Shown here: positions 29,705 to 39,365 of the stretch, piece by piece
Layout of the letters: every line of letters begins with the position of its first letter
Position numbering within the stretch: the stretch's first letter is position 1
Source of the DNA: Chlamydiales bacterium
Lineage (GTDB): Bacteria > Chlamydiota > Chlamydiia > Chlamydiales > JAAKFR01
Assembly (NCBI GenBank): GCA_022601635.1
Contig: JAJACG010000023.1
Location: forward strand, 1 to 63,765
Length of the DNA: 63,765 nucleotides
Reading direction: 5' to 3'
Position numbers and translations under genes: made by a program
Notes under the pieces: generated by a model
The model's database searches: none
What the model saw: the letters and a program-made list of their open reading frames with translations, nothing else
What the model was told of the DNA's origin: nothing

Positions 29705-31030
29705 ATGCGTGCCTGGGAAGATTTTTTAAAGCAGTTAGAGCAAGACCTTGGCAGTGAAATTGTCAAGAAGTGGGTACGCCCCCTAAGGGTGGTGCGTTTT
29801 GACGCGCTAAACCTCTACCTAGAAGCAAAAGATTCTTTCAAGTCGATCTGGTTTGAGGAGCACCTGCGTCCCCGAATTGAAAGCTCTTTTGTGAACAATA
29901 ACAATAAGAAGATTAAGGTTCATATTCAGGTTGCCTCTGAGGAGCCTAAGCAGAAGAAGCGCAAGAAGGGTGAGCAGGCACTCCCCGCTTTTGATCTCAC
30001 CTTCGATGAGCTAGATCCAAACGCCACCTTTGAACAGACTGTCACTTGCCCGAGCAATATGCTCGCTTTCAAGCTACTCCTGGAGGTGTGTGAGGGCGGT
30101 GAGATCGCCTTCAATCCCATCTACCTTTTTGGAAGAGCTGGAACAGGCAAAACCCACTTCATGATGGCAGCAGCCAATATGATGCGTGAAAGTGGCAAGA
30201 GAGTGCTCTATGTGCGCTCTGACACCTTTACCGAGCATGTAGTCAAAGCGATTCGTACTGGTGAGATGCAGGTCTTCCGCAAAGCCTACCGCAATGTAGA
30301 CGCCCTTCTAATTGACGATCTCGAAGTCTTTTCCAGGAAAGGAGCGACGCAGGAGGAGTTTTTCCACACATTCAACACACTCCATACCGAAGGCAAGCAG
30401 CTCATCTTGAGCTCAAATTGCGCCCCCTCCGAGCTCAAGCATGTGGAGCCACGCCTTGTTAGCCGCTTTGAGTGGGGCATTACAGTACCTCTGCAACCGC
30501 TGCCCAAAGATGAGATGTTTGAGCTGCTACAACAAAAGAGTGCTAAACTCAATTTTGCTCTACAGCCCGATGTTCGAGACTTTTTGGTCGACACCTTTGG
30601 CAGCAATGCCAAAACTCTGCTCAAAGCGTTTGATGCGCTTATCTTGAGAACTCACCTCAACAAAGGACTCGGAAGAGCTGCCCCAAGCTCGCTGGAGGCG
30701 GTTAAAAAGGCGCTGACTGATCTGATCCAGCAAGAGGAGAAAGCGGTCATCACCCCAGGAAAGATCATCCGAACAGTAGCCGACTACTACGGCATTAAGA
30801 TGGATGATATCTTGAGCAAGTCGCAGTCACGCGAATGCGTTTTACCGCGACAGATCGCTATGCATCTTTGTCGCAATGAGCTCAATCTCCCCTTCATGAA
30901 GATTGGAGATATCTTCTCTCGCGATCATTCCACAGTAATGACCTCAGTCAAGCAGATTCAGAAAGGAATCGACGGCAAGACAACAGAAATAGCTCATTCG
31001 GTCAAGGGCATACAGAAGCTGCTACATTAG
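29705..31030 (+). CDS. dnaA: Chromosomal replication initiator protein DnaA (one of the chlamydial paralogs)
   Basis: AAA+ initiator of replication. Walker A GRAGTGKT (143-150), Walker B LLIDDLEVF, and the C-terminal DNA-binding signature SRDHSTVMTSV (the family usually has GRDHTTVLHA) are visible. 441 aa. GAAGGGG precedes the ATG. No cluster of DnaA boxes was seen near it, so this is probably not the origin. Chlamydiae usually carry two dnaA genes, and the yidC-linked one is the match here. The 3' end overlaps the convergent fcl-like gene by 29 nt. Confidence 0.93.
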   Translation: MRAWEDFLKQLEQDLGSEIVKKWVRPLRVVRFDALNLYLEAKDSFKSIWFEEHLRPRIESSFVNNNNKKIKVHIQVASEEPKQKKRKKGEQALPAFDLTFDELDPNATFEQTVTCPSNMLAFKLLLEVCEGGEIAFNPIYLFGRAGTGKTHFMMAAANMMRESGKRVLYVRSDTFTEHVVKAIRTGEMQVFRKAYRNVDALLIDDLEVFSRKGATQEEFFHTFNTLHTEGKQLILSSNCAPSELKHVEPRLVSRFEWGITVPLQPLPKDEMFELLQQKSAKLNFALQPDVRDFLVDTFGSNAKTLLKAFDALILRTHLNKGLGRAAPSSLEAVKKALTDLIQQEEKAVITPGKIIRTVADYYGIKMDDILSKSQSRECVLPRQIAMHLCRNELNLPFMKIGDIFSRDHSTVMTSVKQIQKGIDGKTTEIAHSVKGIQKLLH

Positions 31031-31946
31031 CCTCAAAGTCCGCTACTGCGATGCGCAATCCCTCAAGAAAGGGAGTGCTAGCCCGCCAGCCCATCTGATG
31101 AAGCTTACTGCAATCACTCTTCTTGCGCGGCGTGCCATCTGGCTTAGAGCGGTCATACTCCAGTCGCCCCTCAAAACCCACAGCCTCCTTGACCAACTGC
31201 GCCACCTCAGCGATTGAAAACTCCTCATCAGCACCCACATTGATCGGCCCCGACTCATGGTAGTTGCGAAGTAAAAAGAGCAGCGCTTTTGCCAAATCAT
31301 CCACATAGAGAAATTCGCGCAAAGGTGTGCCACTTCCCCAGATGGTGACAGACTCTGCTCCACTTGCTTTTGCCTCTACAAAGCGGCGAATCATCCCAGG
31401 GATCACATGGGAGTTTTCAGGATGATATTGATCCCCAATTCCATAGAGATTGGTCGGCATCGCAGAAATGTAGTCACAGCCATACTGCTGGCGATAAAAT
31501 TCGCATAACTTCACGCCGCAGATCTTAGCCAAAGCGTACGCCTCATTACTCTTCTCCAAAGGCTTGGTCAGAAGCTCCTCCTCACAAATCGGCTGCGTAG
31601 CCTCGCGCGGATAGATACAGGTACTTCCCAAATAGAGAAGACGTGGCACCTTCGCCAAATAGGCCTCATGGATCACCAAGGATGCGATCATCATATTCTC
31701 ATAGAGAAATTGCGCCGGATAGGTAGAATTGGCATGAATCCCCCCAACTCGCGCCGCCGCAACCAACACAACATCTGGTCGCCTCTCAGACATATAGGCT
31801 CGCACAGCTGCCTGATCCAACAGATCCAACTCCGTATGCGATGGCGCTAAGAGATTTGCAAAACCCTCCTTTCGCAGAAGACGCAAAAAGGCGCTGCCCA
31901 CCATGCCGCTTCCCCCCAAAACAAGAATACGATCACGCTTCTGCAC
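31002..31946 (-). CDS. fcl: GDP-L-fucose synthase-like NAD(P)-dependent epimerase/reductase
   Basis: A 314-aa short-chain dehydrogenase. The Rossmann motif GGSGMVG is near the N-terminus. The catalytic Tyr-x3-Lys is in AYALAKICGVKL, with the family motif STCIYPREATQPI and the sugar-nucleotide region SHVIPGMIRRF. In other bacteria this enzyme converts GDP-4-keto-6-deoxymannose to GDP-L-fucose. The partner dehydratase (gmd) is not in the window, so the substrate is assigned by family only. It overlaps lgt by 14 nt and dnaA, convergent, by 29 nt. Confidence 0.85.
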   Translation of the reverse strand: MQKRDRILVLGGSGMVGSAFLRLLRKEGFANLLAPSHTELDLLDQAAVRAYMSERRPDVVLVAAARVGGIHANSTYPAQFLYENMMIASLVIHEAYLAKVPRLLYLGSTCIYPREATQPICEEELLTKPLEKSNEAYALAKICGVKLCEFYRQQYGCDYISAMPTNLYGIGDQYHPENSHVIPGMIRRFVEAKASGAESVTIWGSGTPLREFLYVDDLAKALLFLLRNYHESGPINVGADEEFSIAEVAQLVKEAVGFEGRLEYDRSKPDGTPRKKSDCSKLHQMGWRASTPFLEGLRIAVADFEANVAASVCP

Positions 31947-32784
31947 GGCGACGCCTCCTAATCAAAAGAAAGAGTCCCAGCAAGAAAAAGGGAATACTCA
32001 AAATCTGTCCCATGCGAAGCGGAAAATCTGCAGCAAGAACTTCACCTTGAGGCATCTTCAAAAACTCAATTATAAAGCGAAAGGCAAACATGATCATCAA
32101 AAAGCAGCCCGACATAAAGCCGCTGCCAAGCTCCCTTTTGCGCAGACGCCACACTCCGTAGAGCGTGACGCAGAGCGAGAAGTAGAAGATCGACTCATAG
32201 AGCTGCACGGGATGAAGGGGCACCCCAGCTTGATTGTCCATCGGATGCAGGAAAATCACACCCCACGGCATTGTTGTTGCCAATCCCGTAATCTCCTGAT
32301 TGACAAAGTTGCCCAATCGAATCGATCCCGCTGCAAAGCCCGCTGCAATCACCAAAGCATCAAACAGCAAGAAAAAAGATAGATAGGGAAAGCGCTTTTT
32401 GTTGCGCCAGACAAAGTAGAAGAGCGACAAGAGCACTGCCACAGCAGCGCCGTGACTAGCCAATCCCCCCTCCCAAACCTTTGGAATATCCATCAGATGG
32501 TGGCGAAAATAGGGCCAGCCATAGAAGAAGACATAGCCCAGCCTCGCCCCAGCAACCGCAGCAAATGAGCAGATAATCGCAAAGCGATCCAATAGCTGTG
32601 TTGACTCCTCACGAGGGTCCTTAATGCCCTTTTCAGTCAAAACATAGGTGAAAATATGGCGCAAAATCACATAGGCCATCATGAAGCCGCCAGCAAAAAA
32701 GCAGCCATACCAGGTGATTGGGTAGTTGATAAAGGGGATTTTGAAGAAAATTCTATTGGGATCCCAAACTAAAGTCGCTAACAT
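31933..32784 (-). CDS. lgt: Prolipoprotein diacylglyceryl transferase
   Basis: Inner-membrane enzyme that transfers diacylglycerol to the lipobox Cys of prolipoproteins. Seven or so membrane segments are visible. The motif GLASHGAAVA carries the essential His, and GSIRLGNFVNQEI is the Lgt signature (usually RIGNFIN). HPVQLYESIFYF and the Arg-rich cytosolic tail complete the family pattern. 283 aa. At least one client, a lipoprotein signal, is present at the right edge of the window. Confidence 0.95.
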   Translation of the reverse strand: MLATLVWDPNRIFFKIPFINYPITWYGCFFAGGFMMAYVILRHIFTYVLTEKGIKDPREESTQLLDRFAIICSFAAVAGARLGYVFFYGWPYFRHHLMDIPKVWEGGLASHGAAVAVLLSLFYFVWRNKKRFPYLSFFLLFDALVIAAGFAAGSIRLGNFVNQEITGLATTMPWGVIFLHPMDNQAGVPLHPVQLYESIFYFSLCVTLYGVWRLRKRELGSGFMSGCFLMIMFAFRFIIEFLKMPQGEVLAADFPLRMGQILSIPFFLLGLFLLIRRRRRAEA

Positions 32785-32840
32785 TTTTATACCTCAAAAA
32801 GAGGCTAGATTATATACTGCGCCTAAAAAAAAGGCAATAT

Positions 32841-33239
32841 ATGATGCTCTCTCACCGCACACTTATTTTTTTAGCGGGTACTTTATGGCTAATCATCGGA
32901 GTTTCTCTCCTTGGTGTTGGTCTTACACTCTCGGACGCTCTACCGCTCTTTGCAGCAGCGACTGCTGTTGGGTATGCTAAGGGACGTTTTGTTATGTCTA
33001 AAGCTGCCAGAAAGCAGGTGATACGCATCGCTTCTCTAGAAGCACCAACTTCTATTGCCAACCTCTACAGCAAGCCCTTCTACTTCCTTATTCTTGGAAT
33101 GATGGGACTTGGAATGAGCCTACGCTTTTTACCTGTACCGCCAGCTGTGCGCGCTTTTGTTGATGTAGCAGTTGGTATTGCCCTTGTGATTGGAGCGATT
33201 CAATACTATGTCTCAGCTTTGCGAGTGGCAAAAGCGTGA
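32841..33239 (+). CDS. Conserved four-helix membrane protein upstream of acpS
   Basis: A 132-aa protein with four predicted membrane segments in two pairs (about 9-28 and 31-45; 81-97 and 108-127) and a basic cytosolic loop between them. Two ATGs stand in tandem (32841 and 32844). Its stop overlaps the acpS GTG start. In Chlamydia an uncharacterised membrane protein also adjoins acpS and trxB, so this is probably its homolog. No function is known. Confidence 0.8.
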   Translation: MMLSHRTLIFLAGTLWLIIGVSLLGVGLTLSDALPLFAAATAVGYAKGRFVMSKAARKQVIRIASLEAPTSIANLYSKPFYFLILGMMGLGMSLRFLPVPPAVRAFVDVAVGIALVIGAIQYYVSALRVAKA

Positions 33240-33601
33240 GGGGCATTGGCACCGACATCATTGAGATAGAGCGCATCAAAAAGGCTCATAGTAAGCATGG
33301 TGAGCGTTTTATTGAGCGCATTTTGACAGAAAATGAGCGAGCTTACTGCGCCAAATATAGTGAGCCGTGGCAGCAAATTGCTGGCAGATTTGCGGCAAAA
33401 GAGGCGGTTTTAAAGGCGTTTGGGACCGGCCTTGTGGGTGAGATGACGTGGCATGAAATCGAGGTAATCAACAATGAGGCGGGCAAGCCAGAGGTCTTTT
33501 TGTCCAAGCGCTTGATGGAGCTCTATCCAAAAGCGCAGATCCTTCTTTCGATCAGCCACTGTGAAAGTTATGCAACAGCGACAGCGTTATTTATGGAGTA
33601 G
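33236..33601 (+). CDS. acpS: Holo-[acyl-carrier-protein] synthase
   Basis: Adds phosphopantetheine from CoA to acyl carrier protein. The N-terminal [12 protein letters not shown] with its Mg-binding Asp, the central [14 protein letters not shown] and the [13 protein letters not shown] segment are diagnostic. 121 aa. The start is GTG, overlapping the upstream stop (GTGA). trxB follows after 5 nt. Confidence 0.95.
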   Translation: MRGIGTDIIEIERIKKAHSKHGERFIERILTENERAYCAKYSEPWQQIAGRFAAKEAVLKAFGTGLVGEMTWHEIEVINNEAGKPEVFLSKRLMELYPKAQILLSISHCESYATATALFME

Positions 33602-33606
33602 AGAGT

Positions 33607-34551
33607 ATGCATCACAAAGTGATTATTATTGGATCGGGCCCAGCGGGCTATACAGCAGCACTTTATGCTGCAAGAGCCAATCTAGAACCTCTTGTTTTTG
33701 AGGGTTTCTTTTCAGGGCCAGCTGGTGGCCAGCTGATGACGACAACCGATGTGGAAAACTTTCCTGGTTTTCCACAAGGTATCACAGGTCCAGCTCTGAT
33801 GGATGCATTCCGTCAGCAGTGCGAGCGCTTTGGTACCAAGCTTTTACAGCAAGATGTAAAATCTGTTGATCTGAGTTCACGTCCCTTTAAGGTTGAGGCG
33901 AAAGAGAGTCATACGGCGGACAGCATCATTATCGCGACTGGCGCGACAGCGAAGCGTTTGGAGATTGATGGGGCTGGAGAGGATGGATTTTGGCAGCGCG
34001 GTGTGACTGCATGTGCTGTTTGTGATGGTGCGATGCCTATTTTTCGCGACAAGGAGCTCTATGTGATTGGTGGTGGAGATTCTGCTGTGGAAGAGGCTAT
34101 CTTCCTAACCAAATATGGCTCTAAGGTCTACCTAGTTCACAGGCGAGATGAGCTGCGCGCTTCAAAGATTATGGCTGAGCGTGCGAAGAGTCATCCTAAG
34201 GTAGAGATTTTGTGGGACTCAGTGATCACCAAGATTGATGGTGAGAAGACGGTGGGTTCAGTGACTCTTGAGAATCTAAAAACGAAGAAGAGTGAAGTGC
34301 GTGAGGCGGCTGGAGTCTTCTTTGCTATTGGTCATAAGCCCAATACTGACTTTTTGAATGGGCAGCTCAAAACTGATGAGCAGGGCTATCTGCTTGTAAA
34401 GCCAGGTACCACCTACACCGATATTGAGGGAGTCTTTGCAGCAGGTGATGTGCAAGATCCAGTCTATCGCCAAGCAGTCTCAGCAGCAGGAAGTGGCTGT
34501 ATGGCTGCGATTGATGCGGAGAGATGGCTTGGAGCTCAGGGAATCGAATGA
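33607..34551 (+). CDS. trxB: Thioredoxin-disulfide reductase
   Basis: FAD enzyme that reduces thioredoxin with NADPH. The FAD motif [10 protein letters not shown], redox pair CAVC (in TACAVCDGA), NADPH motif [10 protein letters not shown] and the C-terminal [10 protein letters not shown] are present. 314 aa. It overlaps the next gene by ATGA. Confidence 0.97.
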   Translation: MHHKVIIIGSGPAGYTAALYAARANLEPLVFEGFFSGPAGGQLMTTTDVENFPGFPQGITGPALMDAFRQQCERFGTKLLQQDVKSVDLSSRPFKVEAKESHTADSIIIATGATAKRLEIDGAGEDGFWQRGVTACAVCDGAMPIFRDKELYVIGGGDSAVEEAIFLTKYGSKVYLVHRRDELRASKIMAERAKSHPKVEILWDSVITKIDGEKTVGSVTLENLKTKKSEVREAAGVFFAIGHKPNTDFLNGQLKTDEQGYLLVKPGTTYTDIEGVFAAGDVQDPVYRQAVSAAGSGCMAAIDAERWLGAQGIE

Positions 34552-35354
34552 AGAAACTACTGCCTTTGCTTGCCTGTCTTCCCCTTTCGGCGACAGAGCT
34601 GTCGCCCTACTTCTCTCCCCTCTTTGAGCCTCAGCTTTCCGCTGACTACCTCTACCAACATGAGAAGCGTATTGAGACGCCTCTCGGCAGTTTTGATCTC
34701 CAAAACCCGATCAATAACGCCATATTTAGTTTTGGGATGACGGTGTGGCCGCGCTGGAATGTGGAAGCTGAAGTGCTCTTTTCTTCCAACCCAGCAACAG
34801 AGGTTAATTTTTCCTATCAGGCGACAAAGCTAACGGGGCGCTATTTGCTCTATGACCAGGCATGTGGAGATTATGCCACAGTCGCAACGGGAGCAACGCT
34901 ATTTGCTGTGCGATCAGCCTTCTTGAGCGCTACAAGCTGCTGGTTTCATGGCAATTTTAATAGCGAACTGAATATCTCAGCAGGACGGGAGTTTCTCTAC
35001 CGCGATGAGTGGTGGATGCGCCTTTGGGCCTATGCAGGTCTTGGCATGGCCAATAAGGGCAACCCATGGTGGCATCTTGTCTCCGAGCTAGATCTTAAAG
35101 TGTGCCGCATCATCATGGCGCCCATGCTAGAACTGGTTTATGGAACGGGCAGCCACGACATCAACCCAGCCGAACGCTTCCCCGGATATGCTGGCATCAA
35201 CCATCAACTGATCAATCTCGGACTTTCTCTTAAACGTGAATCAATTGGCTGGGGCACTTTGATGGGCAATTTTTGGTACAACGTTCATGCACGTAATTTC
35301 CCTGACAACTACTGGGGACTCGGTGTTACCTGGCTCTATCCTATCGGAATTTGA
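34548..35354 (+). CDS. Putative outer-membrane beta-barrel protein
   Basis: A 268-aa protein with a cleavable signal ([17 protein letters not shown]), followed by amphipathic aromatic-rich strands of beta-barrel type (VTWLYPIGI end, [25 protein letters not shown]). No family recognised beyond that. It is coupled to trxB by ATGA overlap. The last codons lie in a 22-bp sequence repeated at the end of the convergent pfp gene. The usual C-terminal aromatic residue of an outer-membrane protein is therefore replaced by PIGI, which hints that duplication rewrote the tail. Confidence 0.7.
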   Translation: MKKLLPLLACLPLSATELSPYFSPLFEPQLSADYLYQHEKRIETPLGSFDLQNPINNAIFSFGMTVWPRWNVEAEVLFSSNPATEVNFSYQATKLTGRYLLYDQACGDYATVATGATLFAVRSAFLSATSCWFHGNFNSELNISAGREFLYRDEWWMRLWAYAGLGMANKGNPWWHLVSELDLKVCRIIMAPMLELVYGTGSHDINPAERFPGYAGINHQLINLGLSLKRESIGWGTLMGNFWYNVHARNFPDNYWGLGVTWLYPIGI

Positions 35355-35480
35355 CTCGAACCAATTCACAGGTTGGAAGAGATTTGGAACTAACTAAAAG
35401 AGGCGACTCTATCCTACCCACAGATTACAAGAGACTTAAAACTAACTAAAAGAGGCAGCTCTATCCTATCGGAATTTGAG
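35333..35480. repeat. Short tandem/direct repeats between two convergent genes
   Basis: The 22-bp word GCTCTATCCTATCGGAATTTGA occurs in two halves of this block: 35333-35354 (end of the barrel gene) and 35458-35479 (end of pfp). Between them a unit of about 50 bp (AACTAACTAAAAGAGGC ... CTCTATCCT) is present twice. The block looks like recent slippage or tandem duplication. Confidence 0.7.
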
Positions 35481-36990
35481 TTGCATTCTCCATCTGTAGG
35501 GTAATCGTTGGTGCATTGACCAGCTCTTTTGGCCCAAAAAACTGAATCGGACCTGGATAGCGATAATCATCCTCCACCCCAAACTGCACACGATGCTGTA
35601 CAAAGTACTGGAAAGGAGCACCATTGAGATCAACTAGCGCTTTCTCAATCACAGGCTTCTCTTTGCCCTTCCTCTCCTCAAGATGCATCAAAGAGCAGAT
35701 AGGCAAGCCGTAGGGCTCCCACTGCGACGGATCTAAATGTAGATTCTTGACAGCGCACATATAGCCAGTCACCTTCGCCGCAATCAGCCTTTCGGCCATA
35801 TAGCCCAGCGTATAGCAGTAGTTGGCATCAAAATTACTAGGAAAACTGCAGCGTCCCTCATAGCCAAAGTAGTGCGAAAGCGCATTCAACTTTCCGGAAT
35901 AGAGCTTTTGGCACATCGCCATCAATAGCTTCTCAGTCTCAATATGAGCCACCTGAACATTGCCATGAGGATCGCGATCCAAAAGCAGCTGCCGCTGAAT
36001 CTGCTCCGGCAATGAGTCAAAACTCTCCTGCGCTTTAGCAGAAAGATTCTCTGGATCACGATTAAGCTCCACAATCAAGCTCTTCATCTCAGGAATAAAC
36101 TCTATCAACCCCTCAGGCACCAAGATCACACCATAATACTTGCCATATTGGGCGCGCTTCTCAATCATATCAACCACAAGCTGAGAGAGCTGTTCCAATG
36201 AGAGATTTCGCTGCTGCACCTCCTCACCAATGATGGTGAAGTTGGCATGCGTCTGCAAAGCGCACTCAAGCGCGATGTGAGACGCCGAACGCCCCATCAA
36301 CCGGACAAAATGGTAGTACTTCTTGGCAGAGAGCGTGTCGCGACAGAGATTGCCAATCAACTCTGAATAGACCTTAGTCGCCGTGTCAAAACCAAAAGAG
36401 CTCTCCACATAGTCATTCTTCAAATCGCCATCAATCGTCTTTGGTACCCCAACCACCGAACAGCTACAGCCATTTTCTAAGAAATACTCAGCTAACAGAG
36501 CCGCATTCGTATTAGAATCATCCCCACCAATGATCACAAGACCATCTAGCTCCATCTTCTGCACTGTTGCAAGCGCCTGAGCCAGCTGCTCACGACTCTC
36601 AATCTTAGTCCGCCCAGAACCAATCAGATCAAATCCGCCACTATTGCGAAAATGGTCCATATCTTTGATCTCTATAGAACTAGATTCTAATATTCCACTT
36701 GGTCCACCCAAGAACCCAAAAAGTGGACCTGTGAGTGCATCTCGAAGACCTGCGATGACATTATGGCCTCCAGGCGCCTGTCCACCAGAGAGCACAACCC
36801 CCACTCTCATCTGGATCGGCTCCAACTTTCCCTTAGAGAAGTGAACCAACTTTTGATCAAAGGTGCGTGGAAAGAGCCTTTGAATCTGCCCATCTACTGG
36901 CAGCTGCTGCTTTTGCACCAACTCCACTGCACCGTGCAAAACCTCGGGCAGCTGCGGCTCAAAATCTTTTCGAAAGTCGCTCAAACTCAT
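35461..36990 (-). CDS. pfp: Diphosphate--fructose-6-phosphate 1-phosphotransferase (PPi-PFK)
   Basis: Glycolytic enzyme using pyrophosphate in place of ATP. The motif GGDDSNTNA has Asp where ATP-PFKs have Gly (GGDGS), and the MGRSASHIALECALQ, KTIDGDLKN and SFGFDTATK segments mark the long PPi-dependent type. 509 aa. The ATG overlaps the upstream hydrolase stop by 4 nt. The final codons (TQIPIG) lie in the 22-bp repeat shared with the neighbouring barrel gene. Confidence 0.92.
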   Translation of the reverse strand: MSLSDFRKDFEPQLPEVLHGAVELVQKQQLPVDGQIQRLFPRTFDQKLVHFSKGKLEPIQMRVGVVLSGGQAPGGHNVIAGLRDALTGPLFGFLGGPSGILESSSIEIKDMDHFRNSGGFDLIGSGRTKIESREQLAQALATVQKMELDGLVIIGGDDSNTNAALLAEYFLENGCSCSVVGVPKTIDGDLKNDYVESSFGFDTATKVYSELIGNLCRDTLSAKKYYHFVRLMGRSASHIALECALQTHANFTIIGEEVQQRNLSLEQLSQLVVDMIEKRAQYGKYYGVILVPEGLIEFIPEMKSLIVELNRDPENLSAKAQESFDSLPEQIQRQLLLDRDPHGNVQVAHIETEKLLMAMCQKLYSGKLNALSHYFGYEGRCSFPSNFDANYCYTLGYMAERLIAAKVTGYMCAVKNLHLDPSQWEPYGLPICSLMHLEERKGKEKPVIEKALVDLNGAPFQYFVQHRVQFGVEDDYRYPGPIQFFGPKELVNAPTITLQMENATQIPIG

Positions 36991-37790
36991 AGATGCTCCC
37001 CAAAGAACCTCACAGTTTCATCCATCACCTCAAAGGTGCAACTCTCCTCACCCAAAGTATGAGCACAATCAGGATAGGAGATGAAGTGTGACGGTGTGGT
37101 TTTACCCTCACTATGCATCTTGTAGACCTTCTGATGTAGCAGTGAGACAGTCTGATCGCTCTCACCATGCATGTGAAGTAGCGGTACATCCATCTTCTCC
37201 AGAAGCTGCGCTGCCATCAGACGGCCAAACTGCTCTTGAAATTCGGGATTGAGGCGCACCCCCTTATAATGACTCAACACCTCTTTAGGATCCTCTTTCA
37301 ACTTTTCAGGATTTTGGGAGATGAAGTCACGGTACCAGAGCTCACCACTAGCTACAGGAGCCCAAAGCGCAAGAGCATTCACATTGCCAAAGGCGACAGA
37401 GGAGAGCATCGCTACGGCTCCACCAAGAGAGCTGCCAAACACGCCAATGCGCATTGCATCAACCCACTCATTCTTGGAAACATGCTCAAGAACAACGATA
37501 GCATCGCTTACCATATCCTCTAATGAAACCTCTGAAAGACAGCCTTCACTATCACCCGCGCCGCGGAAATCAAAGCGCAGGCTGGCAATGCCCTCTTCAG
37601 CTAATTTCTCGGAAAGCTTAACATGCGATCGATTAGTGCCATGCTTACTGCTGGCAAAACCGTGCATAATGACAGCGCAGGGAACTGGTTTTTCACAATT
37701 GGGCCTATGAAAGACAGCGAAAATCTTCTGCCCCTTATTCTCCAAAATGCACCACTCTCTTGATTCGGTTGCTTCAGCTACTGTCATCAC
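36987..37790 (-). CDS. Alpha/beta-hydrolase, probable esterase
   Basis: A 267-aa cytosolic hydrolase. The nucleophile Ser is in GVFGSSLGGAVAM, the acid Asp in HGESDQTV, and the base His in PDCAHTLGE. The HGFASSKHGTNRSHVKLSEKLAEEGIASLRFDFRGAG N-terminal strand-turn region is typical of serine aminopeptidase/lysophospholipase-like members. It is the first gene of a pair with pfp, an arrangement also seen in Chlamydia. Substrate unknown. Confidence 0.85.
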   Translation of the reverse strand: MMTVAEATESREWCILENKGQKIFAVFHRPNCEKPVPCAVIMHGFASSKHGTNRSHVKLSEKLAEEGIASLRFDFRGAGDSEGCLSEVSLEDMVSDAIVVLEHVSKNEWVDAMRIGVFGSSLGGAVAMLSSVAFGNVNALALWAPVASGELWYRDFISQNPEKLKEDPKEVLSHYKGVRLNPEFQEQFGRLMAAQLLEKMDVPLLHMHGESDQTVSLLHQKVYKMHSEGKTTPSHFISYPDCAHTLGEESCTFEVMDETVRFFGEHL

Positions 37791-37858
37791 CTCTCCTTTT
37801 GATCACTAGAATAAATGGGATTCAAAAAAAAGTCGACATTAACTATTATTTTATACTT

Positions 37859-38083
37859 ATGCAGCCGATTGATCCTTGCACTAGCTATATACGAAATCTA
37901 TCTATCACAGCTGGAGTGATCGGCTTTGCCTTGGTGATCATTGGAACAGCTGGTGAGCTAAACAGCGAAGGCTATTTTGGTGACCGCAAATTCATAAACA
38001 GACTTGCCTCCCTGGAGTGCATTGCTATCGGTACCATATTGTGTATCGCCTCTACAATGTTCTACTGTCAAAATAATCGTTGA
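37859..38083 (+). CDS. Small two-helix (Inc-like) membrane protein
   Basis: A 74-aa frame with two hydrophobic segments (about residues 13-32 and 50-69) separated by a polar loop (GELNSEGYFGDRKF). This is the minimal bilobed pattern. A TATACT box ends one base before the ATG and there is no Shine-Dalgarno, so the translation start is uncertain. Reading continues upstream in frame without a better start. It may be a short Inc-like protein or not expressed. Confidence 0.42.
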   Translation: MQPIDPCTSYIRNLSITAGVIGFALVIIGTAGELNSEGYFGDRKFINRLASLECIAIGTILCIASTMFYCQNNR

Positions 38084-38108
38084 TCTTCTGTTTCAAAAAA
38101 ACTATTGT
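38080..38108 (+). promoter_or_regulatory. Predicted leaderless promoter of the four-paralog operon
   Basis: TTGATC (38080-38085), 17-bp spacer, TATTGT (38103-38108), then six bases to the ATG at 38115. No Shine-Dalgarno. Confidence 0.5.
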
Positions 38109-38114
38109 TCGCCT

Positions 38115-38525
38115 ATGCGCTACATTGCCTTACTACTCATTCTTTGCAGCTTTGTTCGAGAATCAACCATCTTGGTGATGCACGCTGATTCTGCCCACTT
38201 GAGCCACTCTGAGCTAATCGTCGAAAATCAGAACGATTTGATCGCCTCAATCACCTACAGCGACTCACGTGACACTGAAGCGCTCAACTTACACTGGCTT
38301 GTTCAAAACTGGGTCGATCTTTTTGGCAACCGCCCTCCCAATGCAAAAGTGGTTTTCAAAACAGATCAAGGAAGGCTTCAGGAGAGCCTAGTTATTCTAC
38401 AACCACCTCATTTTGAACATCAAAAGCTTATTTTCCCCATTCTTGAAGTGGGCAAAAGCTATCAGGGATCATTGGGCCAAGTAATGATCTTCATCAATAC
38501 CAAGGAGAGCCATGCGCAGCCTTAG
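38115..38525 (+). CDS. Secreted paralog 1 of a four-gene tandem family
   Basis: A 136-aa protein with a signal peptide (MRYIALLLILCSFVRES) and a single domain. The family pattern shared by all four genes is: hydrophobic strand ending in H-A/S, an acidic strand, a W-x2-(L/I)F helix, a (L/I)xIL-x-PP or similar strand, and a terminal GSLG-x-hydrophobic strand. Here these appear as ILVMHAD, NWVDLF, LVILQPP and GSLGQVMIFI. No known family recognised. It overlaps paralog 2 by 14 nt. Confidence 0.8.
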   Translation: MRYIALLLILCSFVRESTILVMHADSAHLSHSELIVENQNDLIASITYSDSRDTEALNLHWLVQNWVDLFGNRPPNAKVVFKTDQGRLQESLVILQPPHFEHQKLIFPILEVGKSYQGSLGQVMIFINTKESHAQP

Positions 38526-38904
38526 CCTTCTTCTTGCCTCTCTATTCTTGCTGAGCGCCACTCCCAAAAATTGGCTCTTTGTTGTGCATGCACAGGCAGG
38601 ACAGATCAATCAGAGCAGTCTTCTCCTAAAAGGAGTCAATGAAATTATCGCCTCCTTTGATGGAAATACTGATATGATGACAGTAGGCGATCTATTTGCA
38701 GATTGGCCCTCCATCTTTGCTCATGGTACACCAAAGGCTACTCTTGCCTCCACAAGTGGTGGAGGCAAGATTTCAGAGCGCCTACTGATTTTAGAAGCGC
38801 CCAGCCACTCTGGAGAGACTATTCATTTTTCCATCAAAGAGTTGGACACCCCCTTCAGCGGTTCTTTGGGGGAAACACTTCTCTTTATTGAGGTGCAGAA
38901 ATGA
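38512..38904 (+). CDS. Secreted paralog 2 of a four-gene tandem family
   Basis: 130 aa, signal peptide (MRSLSLLLASLFLLSAT), then the same pattern: LFVVHAQ, DWPSIF, LLILEAP, GSLGETLLFIE. No Cys in the mature part. ATGA junction with paralog 3. The protein ends right after the GSLGE strand, so this copy may represent the bare domain. Confidence 0.8.
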   Translation: MRSLSLLLASLFLLSATPKNWLFVVHAQAGQINQSSLLLKGVNEIIASFDGNTDMMTVGDLFADWPSIFAHGTPKATLASTSGGGKISERLLILEAPSHSGETIHFSIKELDTPFSGSLGETLLFIEVQK

Positions 38905-39365
38905 GAGTTCTCGCACTTATCACACTCCTTCTCTGCTCAAGCTACCGCTCCGGTTTAGAGAGATGGGTTTTGACTATACATGCAGAAGAGACCGAAATCA
39001 GCGAGTCAACTCTCACTCTCAAAACAGACAGCTCGCTCGTCGCTGCTTTCACAGCAGATGGCGGCAGAAGAACAGCGGGGATGCCACTTGCAATGCTTCT
39101 TCACAACTGGAGTGAAATCTTTGATGAGGCCTCTCCCAAAGCTCTGCTTGTCTTCTCAGGGCAGGGCGATCAATTTCAAGAACACCTTCTGATCCTAAAA
39201 CCTCCCACTTTTGGCGATGGAACTATCAGCTTCTCTATCGTCGAGCTGGATGAGGTGCTCGTAGGCTCCCTTGGCGAATCTGTCCTCATGATCCACGCTG
39301 AGCTCCCCTTCAGTGCAGGAGGTAAAACAATTTTGGAAGCGGAGCTCAAGACTTTTGACTCGTAA
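38901..39365 (+). CDS. Secreted paralog 3 of a four-gene tandem family
   Basis: 154 aa, signal-like start (MRVLALITLLLCSSYRS), then VLTIHAEE, NWSEIF, LLILKPP and GSLGESVLMIHA. It is closest in motif spelling to paralog 2 and has a Gly/Lys/Glu tail of about 20 residues. Overlaps paralog 4 by 11 nt. Confidence 0.8.
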   Translation: MRVLALITLLLCSSYRSGLERWVLTIHAEETEISESTLTLKTDSSLVAAFTADGGRRTAGMPLAMLLHNWSEIFDEASPKALLVFSGQGDQFQEHLLILKPPTFGDGTISFSIVELDEVLVGSLGESVLMIHAELPFSAGGKTILEAELKTFDS

